Part shown: one piece after another, positions 1-8,554 of the stretch | Numbering within the stretch: position 1 is the first letter of the stretch | How the letters are laid out: each line of letters opens with the position of its first letter | Assembly (NCBI RefSeq): GCF_035994185.1 | Contig: NZ_CP108538.1 | Coordinates: forward strand, 7,257,501-7,321,500 | Length of the DNA stretch: 64,000 nt | Origin: Streptomyces sp. NBC_01217 | Lineage (GTDB): Bacteria; Actinomycetota; Actinomycetes; Streptomycetales; Streptomycetaceae | Direction of reading: 5' to 3' | Made by a program: the position numbers and the translations under genes | Notes under the pieces: model-generated | The model's input: the letters and a program-made list of their open reading frames with translations, nothing else | Databases searched by the model: none | What the model was told of the DNA's origin: nothing

Positions 1-1
1 C

Positions 2-124
2 CGCAGCCAACTCCCCGCTGCACTGGCCGATCTCCTTCTCCAGATCGACCGCGATCTGGGGACCTCCGCGAGCGGGGGAGAAACCAGCGACACAGCTCAC
101 TCGGACGAGACCGATGAAGATTGA
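2..124 (+). CDS. C-terminal end of an unidentified gene upstream of the helicase (partial)
   Basis: An open frame enters from the left edge and ends with TGA at 122-124. It encodes a leucine-rich helix followed by a very acidic Ser/Asp/Glu tail. The codons have Streptomyces-like G/C third positions, unlike the other two frames. It overlaps the ATG of the next gene by 11 bases, so the two are probably translationally coupled. Too little is visible to name it. In two-gene helicase systems of this kind (for example Gabija) the upstream partner is an OLD-type ATPase/TOPRIM nuclease; that identity is inference from position only. Confidence 0.55.
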   Translation, partial: RSQLPAALADLLLQIDRDLGTSASGGETSDTAHSDETDED

Positions 125-1823
125 CCCGGTCCGGCAAGAGATCCTCGATGCTCCCGGCCACCTTCTGATCGTCGGGGGCCCAGGCTGCGGCAAAACCACC
201 ATCGCTCTTCTCAAGGCCCAGACGAGGCTGGCCGCCCTCGAACCCGAACAGCGCGTAGCTTTCCTGAGCTTCTCGCGCGCCGCCGTACGCCAGATCACGG
301 ACCGGATGTCCGGAGTCCTGGACCGGGCCAGCCGCCAACGCCTGGAAGTACGAACTTTTCACGCCTTCTTCCTCGACGTCGTACGCAGCCACGGACGACT
401 GCTCACCGGCCGGCCTTCTTCGTTCATCGCGCCCGACCGCGAACGGCAGATCCAGGCGGACTTCGACGGCGATTGGAAGAGCGAGCGCCATCGCCTCGCG
501 ACTGAGGAGGGCCGCTACGTCTTCGACCTCCTCGCTGGCACAACGGCGACCCTCCTGGAGCGTAGCGCCGCTCTGCGTGCCCTCTACAGCAGCATCTATC
601 CACTGATCATCGTCGACGAGTTTCAGGACACCAACACCGACCAGTGGCGCGTGATCAAGGCTCTCAGTGGCACCTCCACCGTCATCTGCCTCGCCGACCC
701 TGACCAGCGCATCTTCGACCACCTGGACGGCGTTGAAGAGCAGCGCCTCGATGACGCCGTGGCGCACCTCGCCCCCAAGCCCTTCGACTTGTCCAAGGAC
801 AACCACCGCAGTCCCGGCGGCGGACTGCTCGACTACGCCAACGCCATCCTGAACAACACCCTCCACCCTCAGCCAGACAACGTCCGCACCTGGACCTATA
901 CCCCTGGCTACGGCGTTCCTTGGCAGACCCGTGTCCACAAGGGGGTCGTCGCCGTGCGGGATCACCTCGCCACCCAGCTGGGGCGCACACCGACGATCGC
1001 CGTCCTCGCAAGCGTCAACTCCCTGCTGGGTCAGGTGTCCGAGACCCTCGACACCGACACCGACACCGGAGAAATCACACTTCCTGCAGTTGAGCACGCT
1101 CTGCAATGGGATCCCGAACTGACCGCAGCGGCTGGCTACGTCGTCGCGTCGATCATGGAGTGGCCAGGGCTACCTCGCGTGGAGGCTGTCGCCCGGACCG
1201 TGCAGTCCCTTGCCGACTTTTACCGGGTCAAGCTGACCAGCGGCACGGTCGGCGCACGCGGCAAGATCAAACCCTTGGAGAACGGGCTCGTCGCATTCAC
1301 GTCTGGCAAGACCATCCGTTCCAAGAGCGTCAAGGCCGTGACCGCTGCCTACGATGCTGGGATCTCCTACATTGGGCAACCGGTCGCCGACTGGCAGACC
1401 GCGCGTGACCGCCTCCGCGGCTCCAGCGAACTCGGAGAAGTCCTCAAACACACACGCCTGTTGCGCCTACTCCACGCTACCGATGCGATGGCCTGGGGCC
1501 TGTCTGATGCCTGGGACGGCCAGTCCGCCTACAGCGAAGCCGCAGCCACAGTCCGCGCCGTCCTTGCCGCCGAATCCCTCACTGCAGCCCAACAAGCGCC
1601 AGAGCCAGTCTCCCTGATGAGCATGCACCGCTCCAAGGGCAAGGAATTCGACGGTGTCGTCATCGTCGAAGGACCCTACACAGGCACCCTGCTCGACCCC
1701 AGATGGGACCCTGAACGTCTGCGCGCCCAGAGACGCCTCCTGCGCGTCGCCATAACGCGAGCGCGCTTCGTGGTCCTCTTCGTCCGCCCTCAGGGCAGCC
1801 AACGTCTCACGGGAACGCGCTAA
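114..1823 (+). CDS. UvrD/PcrA-like superfamily 1 DNA helicase (possible GajB-like)
   Basis: A 569-residue SF1A helicase with all main motifs intact: Walker A GGPGCGKTT (21-29), motif Ia (FLSFSRAAV), Ib (RTFHAFFLD, about 80), Walker B DEFQDT (168-173), motif III (ADPDQRIF, 194-201), motif V (MHRSKGKEFDG, about 505) and motif VI (RVAITRAR, about 548). It is shorter than housekeeping UvrD/PcrA (over 700 residues), which suggests an accessory helicase. The start overlaps the upstream gene. Compact UvrD-like helicases coupled to an upstream ATPase-nuclease are typical of Gabija-like defence pairs, but the partner is cut off by the window edge, so a repair helicase cannot be excluded. Confidence 0.85.
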   Translation: MKIDPVRQEILDAPGHLLIVGGPGCGKTTIALLKAQTRLAALEPEQRVAFLSFSRAAVRQITDRMSGVLDRASRQRLEVRTFHAFFLDVVRSHGRLLTGRPSSFIAPDRERQIQADFDGDWKSERHRLATEEGRYVFDLLAGTTATLLERSAALRALYSSIYPLIIVDEFQDTNTDQWRVIKALSGTSTVICLADPDQRIFDHLDGVEEQRLDDAVAHLAPKPFDLSKDNHRSPGGGLLDYANAILNNTLHPQPDNVRTWTYTPGYGVPWQTRVHKGVVAVRDHLATQLGRTPTIAVLASVNSLLGQVSETLDTDTDTGEITLPAVEHALQWDPELTAAAGYVVASIMEWPGLPRVEAVARTVQSLADFYRVKLTSGTVGARGKIKPLENGLVAFTSGKTIRSKSVKAVTAAYDAGISYIGQPVADWQTARDRLRGSSELGEVLKHTRLLRLLHATDAMAWGLSDAWDGQSAYSEAAATVRAVLAAESLTAAQQAPEPVSLMSMHRSKGKEFDGVVIVEGPYTGTLLDPRWDPERLRAQRRLLRVAITRARFVVLFVRPQGSQRLTGTR

Positions 1824-2328
1824 CCCCGCCTTCGACGTCGCTCTGCGCGATCCAGTTGTCGGAGCAGACACCGACGACTACGGACCGAGCCGTTCGCCCG
1901 CCGCACGAGGCAGTGCCGGACATGCCGACGCTCACGCGAACCGTCGCGCCAGTGCGGCCAGAACGACTGGGCCCCACCGACACGGCTGAACCGGAAGCAG
2001 GTCCTCGAACCCGGTCTTCGCACATTCCAGCAACGAACACCGCCGACAACGCCCGAGTACACCTCTACACAGGCCCCTCGACGTACAGCGCGGCGCTGTT
2101 TGCCCCAGCCGATGCCGCAATACCGCACCCAGCGTCCTCACCCCTCACGACTAGATTCACTGTCAGAGAAGCCGAAGCGGCTGGGTTCGCTGTCAAACGC
2201 CTGGATTGGATGACGAAGGACAGCAGTTCGCCGGGGGCAGACAGGGAAGATCGCGGAAAGACTGGCCAACGTGGGCGAAGGCATGTCAAGGTAAACGACC
2301 TTGCAAGAAACCCCAGGTCAGAGAGGTG
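1824..2328. other. Non-coding stretch of about 500 bp
   Basis: Several short open frames cross this stretch on both strands, but none has a convincing ribosome binding site, codon bias or recognisable domain. It separates the helicase from the DUF317 genes and may contain their promoter or a decayed gene. I see no strong terminator hairpin. Confidence 0.5.
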
Positions 2329-2688
2329 ATGCTCGTGACCGTGGCTCCCGTGAGCCCTGGTTTCTCAACGACCGTCGAAGCCTTGCGGCTGCGCGAGTGG
2401 CAGCTCGGTCCCGGACAGCCCTCGCTCGTCATGGACCAGTTCTCCGCAGAGGACTTCCACCTGATTGTGGACGACCGCGCGGACGTACACGTCAGCTCGA
2501 AGGACGGCCGCTTCTACCTCGGCTGGTTCCCGCTCGGTCGCCCTGGCACCGACGGCGAGGGATGGACGATCGCCGTCACCGGCACAGCCAAGGTGCCCGG
2601 CTACCACCTGTCGTTCGACACCGAGACGCCGGCCGACGTCGTCGCCGCCGCCGTAGCGCGCGTGCTGGAGACCTCGCGTCGCGTATGA
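2329..2688 (+). CDS. DUF317-like protein, single domain
   Basis: About 119 residues. The central motif HVSSKDGRFYLGWFPLG and the end WTIAVTG...YHLSFDTETPADVVAAAVARVLE match the beta-rich DUF317 pattern of Streptomyces (sequence-ligand face, then F-x-x-x-T-P-A-x-x-V helix). The function of DUF317 is unknown; the proteins are common on Streptomyces plasmids and integrative elements. ATG 2329 is used. GTG 2335 is equally plausible because the AGAGAGG at 2320-2326 is better spaced from it. A longer frame opens upstream, but its extra N-terminus has no domain character. Confidence 0.7.
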   Translation: MLVTVAPVSPGFSTTVEALRLREWQLGPGQPSLVMDQFSAEDFHLIVDDRADVHVSSKDGRFYLGWFPLGRPGTDGEGWTIAVTGTAKVPGYHLSFDTETPADVVAAAVARVLETSRRV

Positions 2689-2789
2689 CCGTGCGTGTCC
2701 ACCGGCAGCTCACACTCGGAGGGCTGGCTTACTGCCGGCCGTCGGCCCGTTCCTTCGCTCCCCGTTTCCCCTCACCCAGGAGGCTGTTC

Positions 2790-3080
2790 GTGACGTCCCC
2801 GGAGATGACCGTCAGTGATCTCATCGATCTGCTGTCCGCCTGCGACCGGAGTGCTCCGGTCCGCCAGGCCATGAACCCGTTCTTTCCGATGGCACACCGC
2901 TTGGCGCAGGTCGTGCAGTCGGTGGATGAGACCGGGCGGACCGTCGTCTACCTGGCCGAGGGGCGGGACGAGAGTGCCCAGCTCGGCCATCTGCCCCCCG
3001 AGGTCGCCGTCGATCTGACGTGGCAGGGCCCTGTCCAGGCACCCCCGCGCCGTCCCCGCCGCCGTGCCGGCGGCAACTAG
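2790..3080 (+). CDS. Small hypothetical protein, 96 aa
   Basis: A GTG start at 2790 follows a perfect AGGAGG (2778-2783) at 6-base spacing. The N-terminal two thirds is helical (SDLIDLLSACDRSAPVRQAM), then a beta hairpin (TGRTVVYLAEG), and the tail is Pro/Arg-rich. I do not recognise a family. It lies between two DUF317 genes and probably belongs to the same transcription unit. It ends in TAG in the same frame as the next gene, so readthrough would fuse the two. Confidence 0.65.
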   Translation: MTSPEMTVSDLIDLLSACDRSAPVRQAMNPFFPMAHRLAQVVQSVDETGRTVVYLAEGRDESAQLGHLPPEVAVDLTWQGPVQAPPRRPRRRAGGN

Positions 3081-3095
3081 ACCCGCACCGAGCCC

Positions 3096-3917
3096 TTGGA
3101 GGCGCCCCTGTACCCCGACTTCCCGCTCGACCCTTCCACTCCGCCCGGCGGCCAGCCCGCGTTCTGGGTCGGGCCCCGGCATCTGGCCGGTGATGACGGG
3201 CGCCTCTACGACGCCGTCGCCGACACGCTTTCCGGCCTGGGCTGGACGAGCCTGACGATCGTCCGCGGACGGCACGAGCCGGACGAAGCACCGGAGGACC
3301 GCCAGGTCCTTCGCAGCACCGTCCTGCACATCAGCCCCGACGCCCTCCGCTGGGCGCAGTGGGGCCTGGCGGACGAGCCGTTCCACCTGGGCGACCTGCC
3401 GATCGCCTGGCAGATCTCGGCCCGCACGGACACGAGCAGCCCGCTCGCGTCGTGGTCGTCCTACTTCACCACCGACGTCCCCGGCGAGGCCGTGACCGAC
3501 TTCCTCGTCGCGCTCGACGCCCGCGACCAACCCGCCGTGTCGCTCGCCGGCCCCGAGCTGGTCCTCGACGCCGTCGCCGCACATGGCTGGCTCCGCGACA
3601 TCGACCAGCCGCAGGCGGCGGCAACGGACCCCACGTTCACCTCGCACATCAGCCTCGGCGAGGTGCCGCCCCTCATCCAGGACGCCGACCCGCGCGCCCT
3701 GACCACCGAGGCCGACGAGGCGGGTCCGGCCGGATGGCAAGCATGGGCCGAGCCCGCGCTCGCCGCACCCTGCCTGTGGGCGGCCTCCTTCGGGGCCAGC
3801 GTCCCGCACGACCTCGTGGCAGACTTCGCCGCCTCCCTCAGCTCGACCGCACCGGTCCTGCGCCGGGTGCTCCCCGAGGCCACCCAGGCTCGGCTCCTGC
3901 GCGCGCCAGCCATCTAA
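3096..3917 (+). CDS. DUF317 domain protein, tandem domains
   Basis: About 273 residues with two DUF317-type units. The first runs from the classic opening VGPRHLAGDDGRLYDAV through WTSLTIVRG, HISPDALRWAQW, IAWQISAR and WSSYFTTDVPGEAVTDFL. The second is a weaker repeat ending WAASFGASVPHDLVADFA. The only start after the upstream stop is TTG 3096, which is weakly supported and has no clear Shine-Dalgarno, so coupling to or readthrough from the preceding gene is possible. A strong hairpin follows the stop codon. Molecular function is unknown. Confidence 0.75.
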   Translation: MEAPLYPDFPLDPSTPPGGQPAFWVGPRHLAGDDGRLYDAVADTLSGLGWTSLTIVRGRHEPDEAPEDRQVLRSTVLHISPDALRWAQWGLADEPFHLGDLPIAWQISARTDTSSPLASWSSYFTTDVPGEAVTDFLVALDARDQPAVSLAGPELVLDAVAAHGWLRDIDQPQAAATDPTFTSHISLGEVPPLIQDADPRALTTEADEAGPAGWQAWAEPALAAPCLWAASFGASVPHDLVADFAASLSSTAPVLRRVLPEATQARLLRAPAI

Positions 3918-3945
3918 CATCCCGCCCTCAACTCCCGACGCACGC

Positions 3946-3979
3946 AGCCCGGCTCCTCCCAATTGGAGGGCGCCGGGCT
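3946..3979 (+). terminator. Hairpin terminator after DUF317 gene
   Basis: AGCCCGGC (3946-3953) pairs with GCCGGGCT (3972-3979), extended inward by TCCTCC/GGAGG around a short CAATT loop. T-rich sequence follows (TCTTGCTTCC). Confidence 0.75.
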
Positions 3980-4062
3980 TCTTGCTTCCCGGACCGCAAC
4001 AGTCGCTGTGCACAACGTGCCCGCTCATCGATGTCCACAAGGGTTTGCCACCCTGTGACGGC

Positions 4063-4191
4063 ATGATGCAGGATGCGGCAATGCACCCCAGCCCCGGCGC
4101 CCTTGTTGCCGTCGCTCTCGTCGCCGCCATGACGGTCACGCTGGCGGTTCGTTCACGTCGCAAGCGCACGGCCGCCCTCGCCGCCCAGTAG
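4063..4191 (+). CDS. Possible 42-aa membrane peptide
   Basis: A short frame (ATG 4063; alternatives 4066 and 4081) encodes one transmembrane helix (GALVAVALVAAMTVTLAV) followed by a basic RSRRKR stop-transfer. There is no good ribosome binding site. It ends in TAG (4189-4191), and the same frame stays open into the next gene, so it may be the membrane anchor of one protein interrupted by an amber codon. Confidence 0.35.
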   Translation: MMQDAAMHPSPGALVAVALVAAMTVTLAVRSRRKRTAALAAQ

Positions 4192-4239
4192 CAGGCATTC
4201 CAGCAGCAGAGGAGTTCCGGGCAAGGGCAACTTCTCCAG

Positions 4240-4488
4240 GTGACGCGGGTCTACCAGCACGGACGCCGTGGCTCGAGGGCCGTGGTGGCCTGGTGCGACA
4301 CCGGTCGGCGGCAGGACGCCTGGTTCTGGAACTGGCACGTGCCCGCAGGCGCCTACCTACTGGTCAATGCCTCCAGCGGCTACGGGCCGCACAGCCACAA
4401 CCCGAACGTGCTCTACGTACAGCCCGGCCAGGTCCGAGCCTGGGTCCCCGGCCAGGCTGCTCGCGCCGCTCAGCGCGTCGGCCAGTAA
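4240..4488 (+). CDS. Hypothetical protein, 82 aa
   Basis: The frame has good Streptomyces codon use and a compact aromatic-rich core (AWCDTGRRQDAWFWNWHVPAG, NASSGYGPHSHNP). GTG 4240 is assumed. The frame is open further upstream, back to the TAG of the preceding peptide (about 16 codons), and continues its reading frame. No family is recognised. A strong bidirectional hairpin sits right after the stop and separates it from the convergent lipoprotein gene. Confidence 0.5.
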   Translation: MTRVYQHGRRGSRAVVAWCDTGRRQDAWFWNWHVPAGAYLLVNASSGYGPHSHNPNVLYVQPGQVRAWVPGQAARAAQRVGQ

Positions 4489-4492
4489 CGCA

Positions 4493-4528
4493 CTGCTGCC
4501 CCCGACCCACGGTGGTCGGAGGCAGCAG
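4493..4528. terminator. Bidirectional terminator hairpin
   Basis: CTGCTGCC plus CCGACC on the left arm pair with GGTCGG plus GGCAGCAG on the right arm, with one mismatch and a 6-base loop. It lies between convergent genes ending at 4488 (+) and 4546 (-). Confidence 0.75.
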
Positions 4529-4545
4529 CATGGCGGATGGGCAGG

Positions 4546-5241
4546 TCAGCTCGTTGCCGTGGCCTTGGTGAGGGCCTTGTCGAGGTGACGGTCGACGAGG
4601 GCCGGGGAGCCGGAGACGATCAGCAGCAGGCTTCCGTCGCGGATCGCGGTCTGCTTGACCACGGTGCTCCGTCCCCCGGTGGAGAACGTCAGAAGTTGGC
4701 TCCACTGCTCGTCGCCGAGACCCTGGGGCGGGGTCAGCCTCTGTGAGGCCATGTCGATGGGGGTGCCGCCCGCGACGACCTGATAGCTCGGGCACCCGGT
4801 CATCGCGTCGAAGATCCGGCCGATGTCGTGGGACAGCTTGTTCGCGCTGTCGCTGTACAGCTCCTCGGAGACCTCTGAGGAGCTGCCGCCGTAGGTGAAG
4901 GTGGCCTTCGCCTTGCGGGGGAAGGTGAGCGTGCCGCCGGTCGCTGCGTCGCCGCCCAGCTCGCTCAGGGCGGGGCAGCCGATGACGGTGACGTCGTCGT
5001 GCTGTGCGGGGCGCTCCGGCTTGCGCAGGTAGCCGCTGCCGAGGTCGCTCTCGTTGAGCAGGCGCGTCTCCAGCGCGGCCGACGAGAGCACGGCGGCCTT
5101 CTGGACGGTGTCGGCCGGCTTCCCGGTCCGGGCGGAGTGGGCGGTGTCGGGCTTGGTGCCGGTGGTGTCGGTGGAGCAGGCGGGCACGGCGAGGAGAGCG
5201 GCGGTGATGCCGAGGGCGGTGGTGGCGACGCGAACGCGCAT
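4546..5241 (-). CDS. Secreted lipoprotein, sensor-domain-like
   Basis: About 231 residues. The N-terminus is a signal peptide with a lipobox-like VPAC at about residues 19-22, then a Thr/Ser-rich linker. The globular part has two cysteines (VIGCPAL, MTGCPSY) that could form a disulfide, as in extracellular PknH-type sensor-like lipoproteins of actinobacteria. The assignment to that group is tentative. ATG at 5241. It would sit on the outer face of the cytoplasmic membrane. It is a single gene, flanked by a bidirectional terminator downstream. Confidence 0.65.
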   Translation of the reverse strand: MRVRVATTALGITAALLAVPACSTDTTGTKPDTAHSARTGKPADTVQKAAVLSSAALETRLLNESDLGSGYLRKPERPAQHDDVTVIGCPALSELGGDAATGGTLTFPRKAKATFTYGGSSSEVSEELYSDSANKLSHDIGRIFDAMTGCPSYQVVAGGTPIDMASQRLTPPQGLGDEQWSQLLTFSTGGRSTVVKQTAIRDGSLLLIVSGSPALVDRHLDKALTKATATS

Positions 5242-5320
5242 GGCGGAACTGACCCCTTGGTGCTAGGCGACGGGTGGTCAGTGCGGGCCCGCGGGCCCGG
5301 TGGGGTCGTAGGGGTGGTGG

Positions 5321-5764
5321 TCAGTGCCCGAGGTGGCGCAGGCAGTCCTCGAACGTGGCGTGTGTGGCGTCCGCAGGCCCGCTGTTGCGGTTGTACCAGG
5401 CGGTGTCGAGTCGGGTTTCCTGCTGCTGGTGTCCGGCCCGGCAGCGCAGCCAGATCTGGTCGCGGGTGGAGAGGATGAGCCAGTCCCGGTACGCGCCGCA
5501 CTCGGGGCAGGCGGCCATCTCGCCGTCGAGGACGAGCGGCTGTTTCCACGGCATCATCTTGCCGTCGAGTTGGTCGTGGCTCGGCACGCGCAGCTCCGGC
5601 GGAAGGAAGTCGTCCACCATGGCGGTCGGCTCGGTGTGCTCCGGCTCGGCCGGCGGCACCCCGAAGCCCGGCGGGACCTGGTTCTGCAGCCGCGCCGACA
5701 GCTCGGCGAACTGGCGCTGCGCCTCGCTCGGTCCCTTGGCCCTGCGGCGTATTCGGTGAAACAC
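5321..5764 (-). CDS. Hypothetical protein with zinc-ribbon-like Cys motif, 147 aa
   Basis: The N-terminal half is helical and Pro-rich. The C-terminal half carries CPECGAY and, about 30 residues later, a CRAGH motif that could complete a zinc site. ATG 5764 is preceded by AGGGAGGA. I do not recognise the family. Its position next to the mobilization genes on the same strand suggests an accessory role in the mobile replicon, but that is inference from context. Confidence 0.6.
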   Translation of the reverse strand: MFHRIRRRAKGPSEAQRQFAELSARLQNQVPPGFGVPPAEPEHTEPTAMVDDFLPPELRVPSHDQLDGKMMPWKQPLVLDGEMAACPECGAYRDWLILSTRDQIWLRCRAGHQQQETRLDTAWYNRNSGPADATHATFEDCLRHLGH

Positions 5765-6200
5765 CCTGGCGTCCTCCCTTGCCTCGTCCTACTCGCTTCA
5801 TGATCGTGCCCTACGCCCCTGGCGGTTTCAATTCACAAAGTCCACAGTCACCTTCGGGCAGGTCAGCAAGGGTCTCTTCGCCTTTTGCGGCCGGAGATGA
5901 CGAGTTGGCCACGGCGCGTGTCTCCGCGCGGCGGAGCGACGTTCGCCCGGTGTGCCCGAACACACTTCGTCGTCCGCTACTGCCCAACTTCACGATGGCT
6001 ACTGGCTCGACTCGCCGCATCTGCGCCATTCCCCTTCCTCCTGCGTGTGTGCCCGTGCCCGCGACCCACAACGAGGGGGGCCTGCTCGCCGCCGAGGTCC
6101 GGTGTGGCGGACGACCATGCTGTGGGTCGCAAGCGTGGTGGTGGCGCTGTCCCTGCTCTCGGTGGTGCGCTGAGGCTGCACGCCAGTTGCTCGGAGGGGC
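5765..6200. other. Non-coding stretch of about 430 bp
   Basis: No convincing gene is present. An 18-codon frame at 6118-6174 (+) would encode a hydrophobic peptide (MLWVASVVVALSLLSVVR), but it has no ribosome binding site and is not called. The relaxase gene ends at 6201, so this is its downstream region. Confidence 0.5.
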
Positions 6201-7940
6201 TCACCGGGACGTGCCCGGTGTCTCCTCCCCGCTGCGGCGTCTGCCGGGTACGGAGGGCCGGGTCGCCGCCCTGCGCGTTGCGGGCCGACCACCTGCCGTG
6301 CCGTTCTCGGACAGGGCCGAGACGTCGGCGGGCAGGTCAGCCGTCCGCCGTAGCCGCCACACGAGCACATCGCTGATCGAGCCCGCGGTGTCGAGTTCGC
6401 GACGCTCTACGGCGTCGGACAGGAGCGCGGCCGGGTCGTGGCCGGCGGCTTCGGCTTCCGCGATGGTCGCGGCCAGGGCGTACCAGCCGAGCTCGGCGAG
6501 GATCTGCTCGGCCAGCCTCGGCAGCGCTTCGCGCAGCAGCACGGTCTGCCGCTGGAGCACCGGCCGGCTCAGACGTCGGCCGCGCTGGCAGAGCACGCCG
6601 AGCGGCTGGGCGGCGGCGGGCTGGTAGGCGGTGCGCAAGTGCTCGGCGGCCTGGGCGGCGGCTTCGGCCTGCTGGGCGTGGCCCTTTCTCGCGTGCCAGT
6701 GCGCGGCAGCGGTGATCAGGAAGAACAGCATGTCGATTGCCATCGCGGTGGTGGCGCCGTCCTCGCCCCGGCCGAGGGCGGGCCCTCCGTGGATGAGGTC
6801 GCGTGCTGCCTGTCGCAGGGCTCGGTCGTGTCCGCGTACGGCGCGTACGTGGGAGCGTGAGGCGCGCTCGAACGCTGTTGCGGCGTCGCGCAGTTCGCGG
6901 CGTGTGTGGGCGGCGGAGGTCTTTGCGAGCGCGTCCAGGACCTCGCCGGCCGCTGCGATGTGTGCGGCGGCGACCGCGTCGTCGCCGTGCTCGACGACGA
7001 GCACGGCCTGCCACGCGGCCGATGCCGTCCTGCGGCGGGCGGCGGCCGGAGTGCCCGGCCCCGTGCGGACTGCTTCTTCCTGCCGGGGAGTCGGATCGGT
7101 CCCGGTGTCGCCGGACCAGCGCTCCCGGATGCGGGGCAGCGAGAGGTCGGGGGCGAGGCGCGCGCCGGGGTAGAACACCGGCTCGCCGTCCTTGTTCAGG
7201 TCGTCGGGCAGGGCGACCTTGTATCCGAGGAGGTCGCCGGAGGGCGCGGCGCGCTTGCGGATCAGTAGGCCGGCGGCGGCGAGCCGGTCGAAGAACTCCT
7301 CGTCACTCCTCGCGCCGGTCACCGCGCGCCGTACGGTTTCGCGCAGTTCCTCGCGGGCGGTGCGCTCGCGGCCCTGGCGTTCGGCCTTGTGGCGTTCGGC
7401 GCTGGTGGGCCGCTGTGCGGCGGTGCCGTCGCCGGGGGCGACCTGTCGGAGCCCGAGTTCCTTCTCGATGAGACGGGCTTCGGCCTGCGCCCGTTTACCG
7501 GATCGGTGGTGGTCGGGGCGTCGGCCGTCTTCGCGCACGAGGGTGGCCACGATGTGGATGTGGTCGTCGGCATGTCGCACGGCGGCCCAGCGGCAGCCCG
7601 CGCCGTCGCGCGGGTCGATCCCTGTGGCGGCGACGATGCGGCGGGCAATGTCCGCCCACTGTTCGTCGGTCAGGATCGGGTCGTCGGGCGCGGCACGCAC
7701 CGAGCAGTGCCACACGTGCTTGTCGGGGCGCTGGTCCGCGGCGAGGAGATGGAGGGGCTGGTCGAGCAGCTGCCCGAGATCCTTCTTGGTAGCTGTCGTA
7801 TCGCGTCCGGGGTCGGGCGACATGCCGTCGAAGGAGGCGACGAGATGCGGGTCGACGTGTTCCTCGTGGGTTCCCTTGCCGTAGAGGTAGTACAGCAGGC
7901 CCAGGGTGTGGCTGCCCTGCTTGTGGATCTGTGGAATCAA
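6201..7940 (-). CDS. Relaxase / mobilization nuclease (MobA/VirD2-type)
   Basis: 579 residues. The N-terminal 200 residues hold the relaxase fold. The metal-binding histidine triad is visible as RHADDHIHI (His123, His127, His129), followed by the helix KRAQAEARLIEKELGLR. The candidate catalytic tyrosine is in the LLYYLYGKG segment near residue 18. The C-terminal part is long, Ala/Arg-rich and helical. The protein would nick oriT and carry the strand into the recipient. The TTG start overlaps the MobC stop by 4 bases (TTGA), indicating coupling. No coupling protein or secretion channel is seen, so the element is mobilizable rather than self-transmissible, unless those genes lie outside the window. 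Confidence 0.85.
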   Translation of the reverse strand: MIPQIHKQGSHTLGLLYYLYGKGTHEEHVDPHLVASFDGMSPDPGRDTTATKKDLGQLLDQPLHLLAADQRPDKHVWHCSVRAAPDDPILTDEQWADIARRIVAATGIDPRDGAGCRWAAVRHADDHIHIVATLVREDGRRPDHHRSGKRAQAEARLIEKELGLRQVAPGDGTAAQRPTSAERHKAERQGRERTAREELRETVRRAVTGARSDEEFFDRLAAAGLLIRKRAAPSGDLLGYKVALPDDLNKDGEPVFYPGARLAPDLSLPRIRERWSGDTGTDPTPRQEEAVRTGPGTPAAARRRTASAAWQAVLVVEHGDDAVAAAHIAAAGEVLDALAKTSAAHTRRELRDAATAFERASRSHVRAVRGHDRALRQAARDLIHGGPALGRGEDGATTAMAIDMLFFLITAAAHWHARKGHAQQAEAAAQAAEHLRTAYQPAAAQPLGVLCQRGRRLSRPVLQRQTVLLREALPRLAEQILAELGWYALAATIAEAEAAGHDPAALLSDAVERRELDTAGSISDVLVWRLRRTADLPADVSALSENGTAGGRPATRRAATRPSVPGRRRSGEETPGTSR

Positions 7941-8554
7941 GGCGCCTCGTCTGCCTGCCGGTTGGCTACCTTGTCGACAGCCATCCTCACCGCGTCGGCC
8001 GCCCGGTGAACGTCGGCCATCACTTGGGTCAGCTGGGGAACGTCACCGCCGGAGTTGAGGATCTTGGCTACTTGATTGAGGTTGCTGCCGGCCCAGCCGA
8101 GCTGCCGCCTCATCGCGAACAGTTCGGTGAGCACGTCGCGTTCGGTGGCGATGGCGACGGCCGTACGGGACTGGTCACGGGCCATGGCTAGCCCGGCGTA
8201 GGCGAGGAACCCTGCCACGCTCATACCGGCGGTGTCTGCTCCGGCCTGGATGAGAGCGTGTTCGGACGGGTTGAGGCGGACACTGTGCGCGCGTCGCTGC
8301 TTCTTGTCGCGCGGACGCGCTCGCCCCCTGGCCCGCCCCTTGTGGGCGGCTTTTGGCTGCGATCCGCCCTCGGTCGCAGCCTTCCCGTCTGGCGCCCCCT
8401 GGTGCCAGTCGGGCCCCGCCACCCCAGGGGCGGGCACTGGTTCGGACGCTGCCCCATCGGGGGAGTGTCCGAACCTCCATCTTGCTCGCCCCGAGACCGA
8501 GTTGGAGTCGGGATCTGGTTCCGGGGTGTTGCCGTTCCGGGTGGGGTTCGTCAT
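7937..8554 (-). CDS. mobC: MobC-like mobilization accessory protein
   Basis: 205 residues. A low-complexity, charged N-terminal half ends in a basic stretch. The C-terminal half is the MobC helix-rich domain: RLNPSEHALIQAGADTAG, then the RRQLGWAGSNLNQVAKILNSGG motif typical of the family. MobC proteins assist strand opening at oriT beside the relaxase. The ATG (8552-8554) overlaps the stop of the upstream 78-aa gene, and the stop overlaps the relaxase start. Confidence 0.8.
   Translation of the reverse strand: MTNPTRNGNTPEPDPDSNSVSGRARWRFGHSPDGAASEPVPAPGVAGPDWHQGAPDGKAATEGGSQPKAAHKGRARGRARPRDKKQRRAHSVRLNPSEHALIQAGADTAGMSVAGFLAYAGLAMARDQSRTAVAIATERDVLTELFAMRRQLGWAGSNLNQVAKILNSGGDVPQLTQVMADVHRAADAVRMAVDKVANRQADEAP

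Noticed and set aside
2772..4169. Long minus-strand frame (465 codons) opposite the DUF317 genes
   Set aside because: It is the antisense of a well-supported plus-strand gene set, has a low-complexity Gly/Arg/Ala composition and no domain.
5952..6173. 73-codon plus-strand frame ending in a hydrophobic peptide
   Set aside because: No ribosome binding site, poor codon bias in the first 50 codons and no homology that I recognise.
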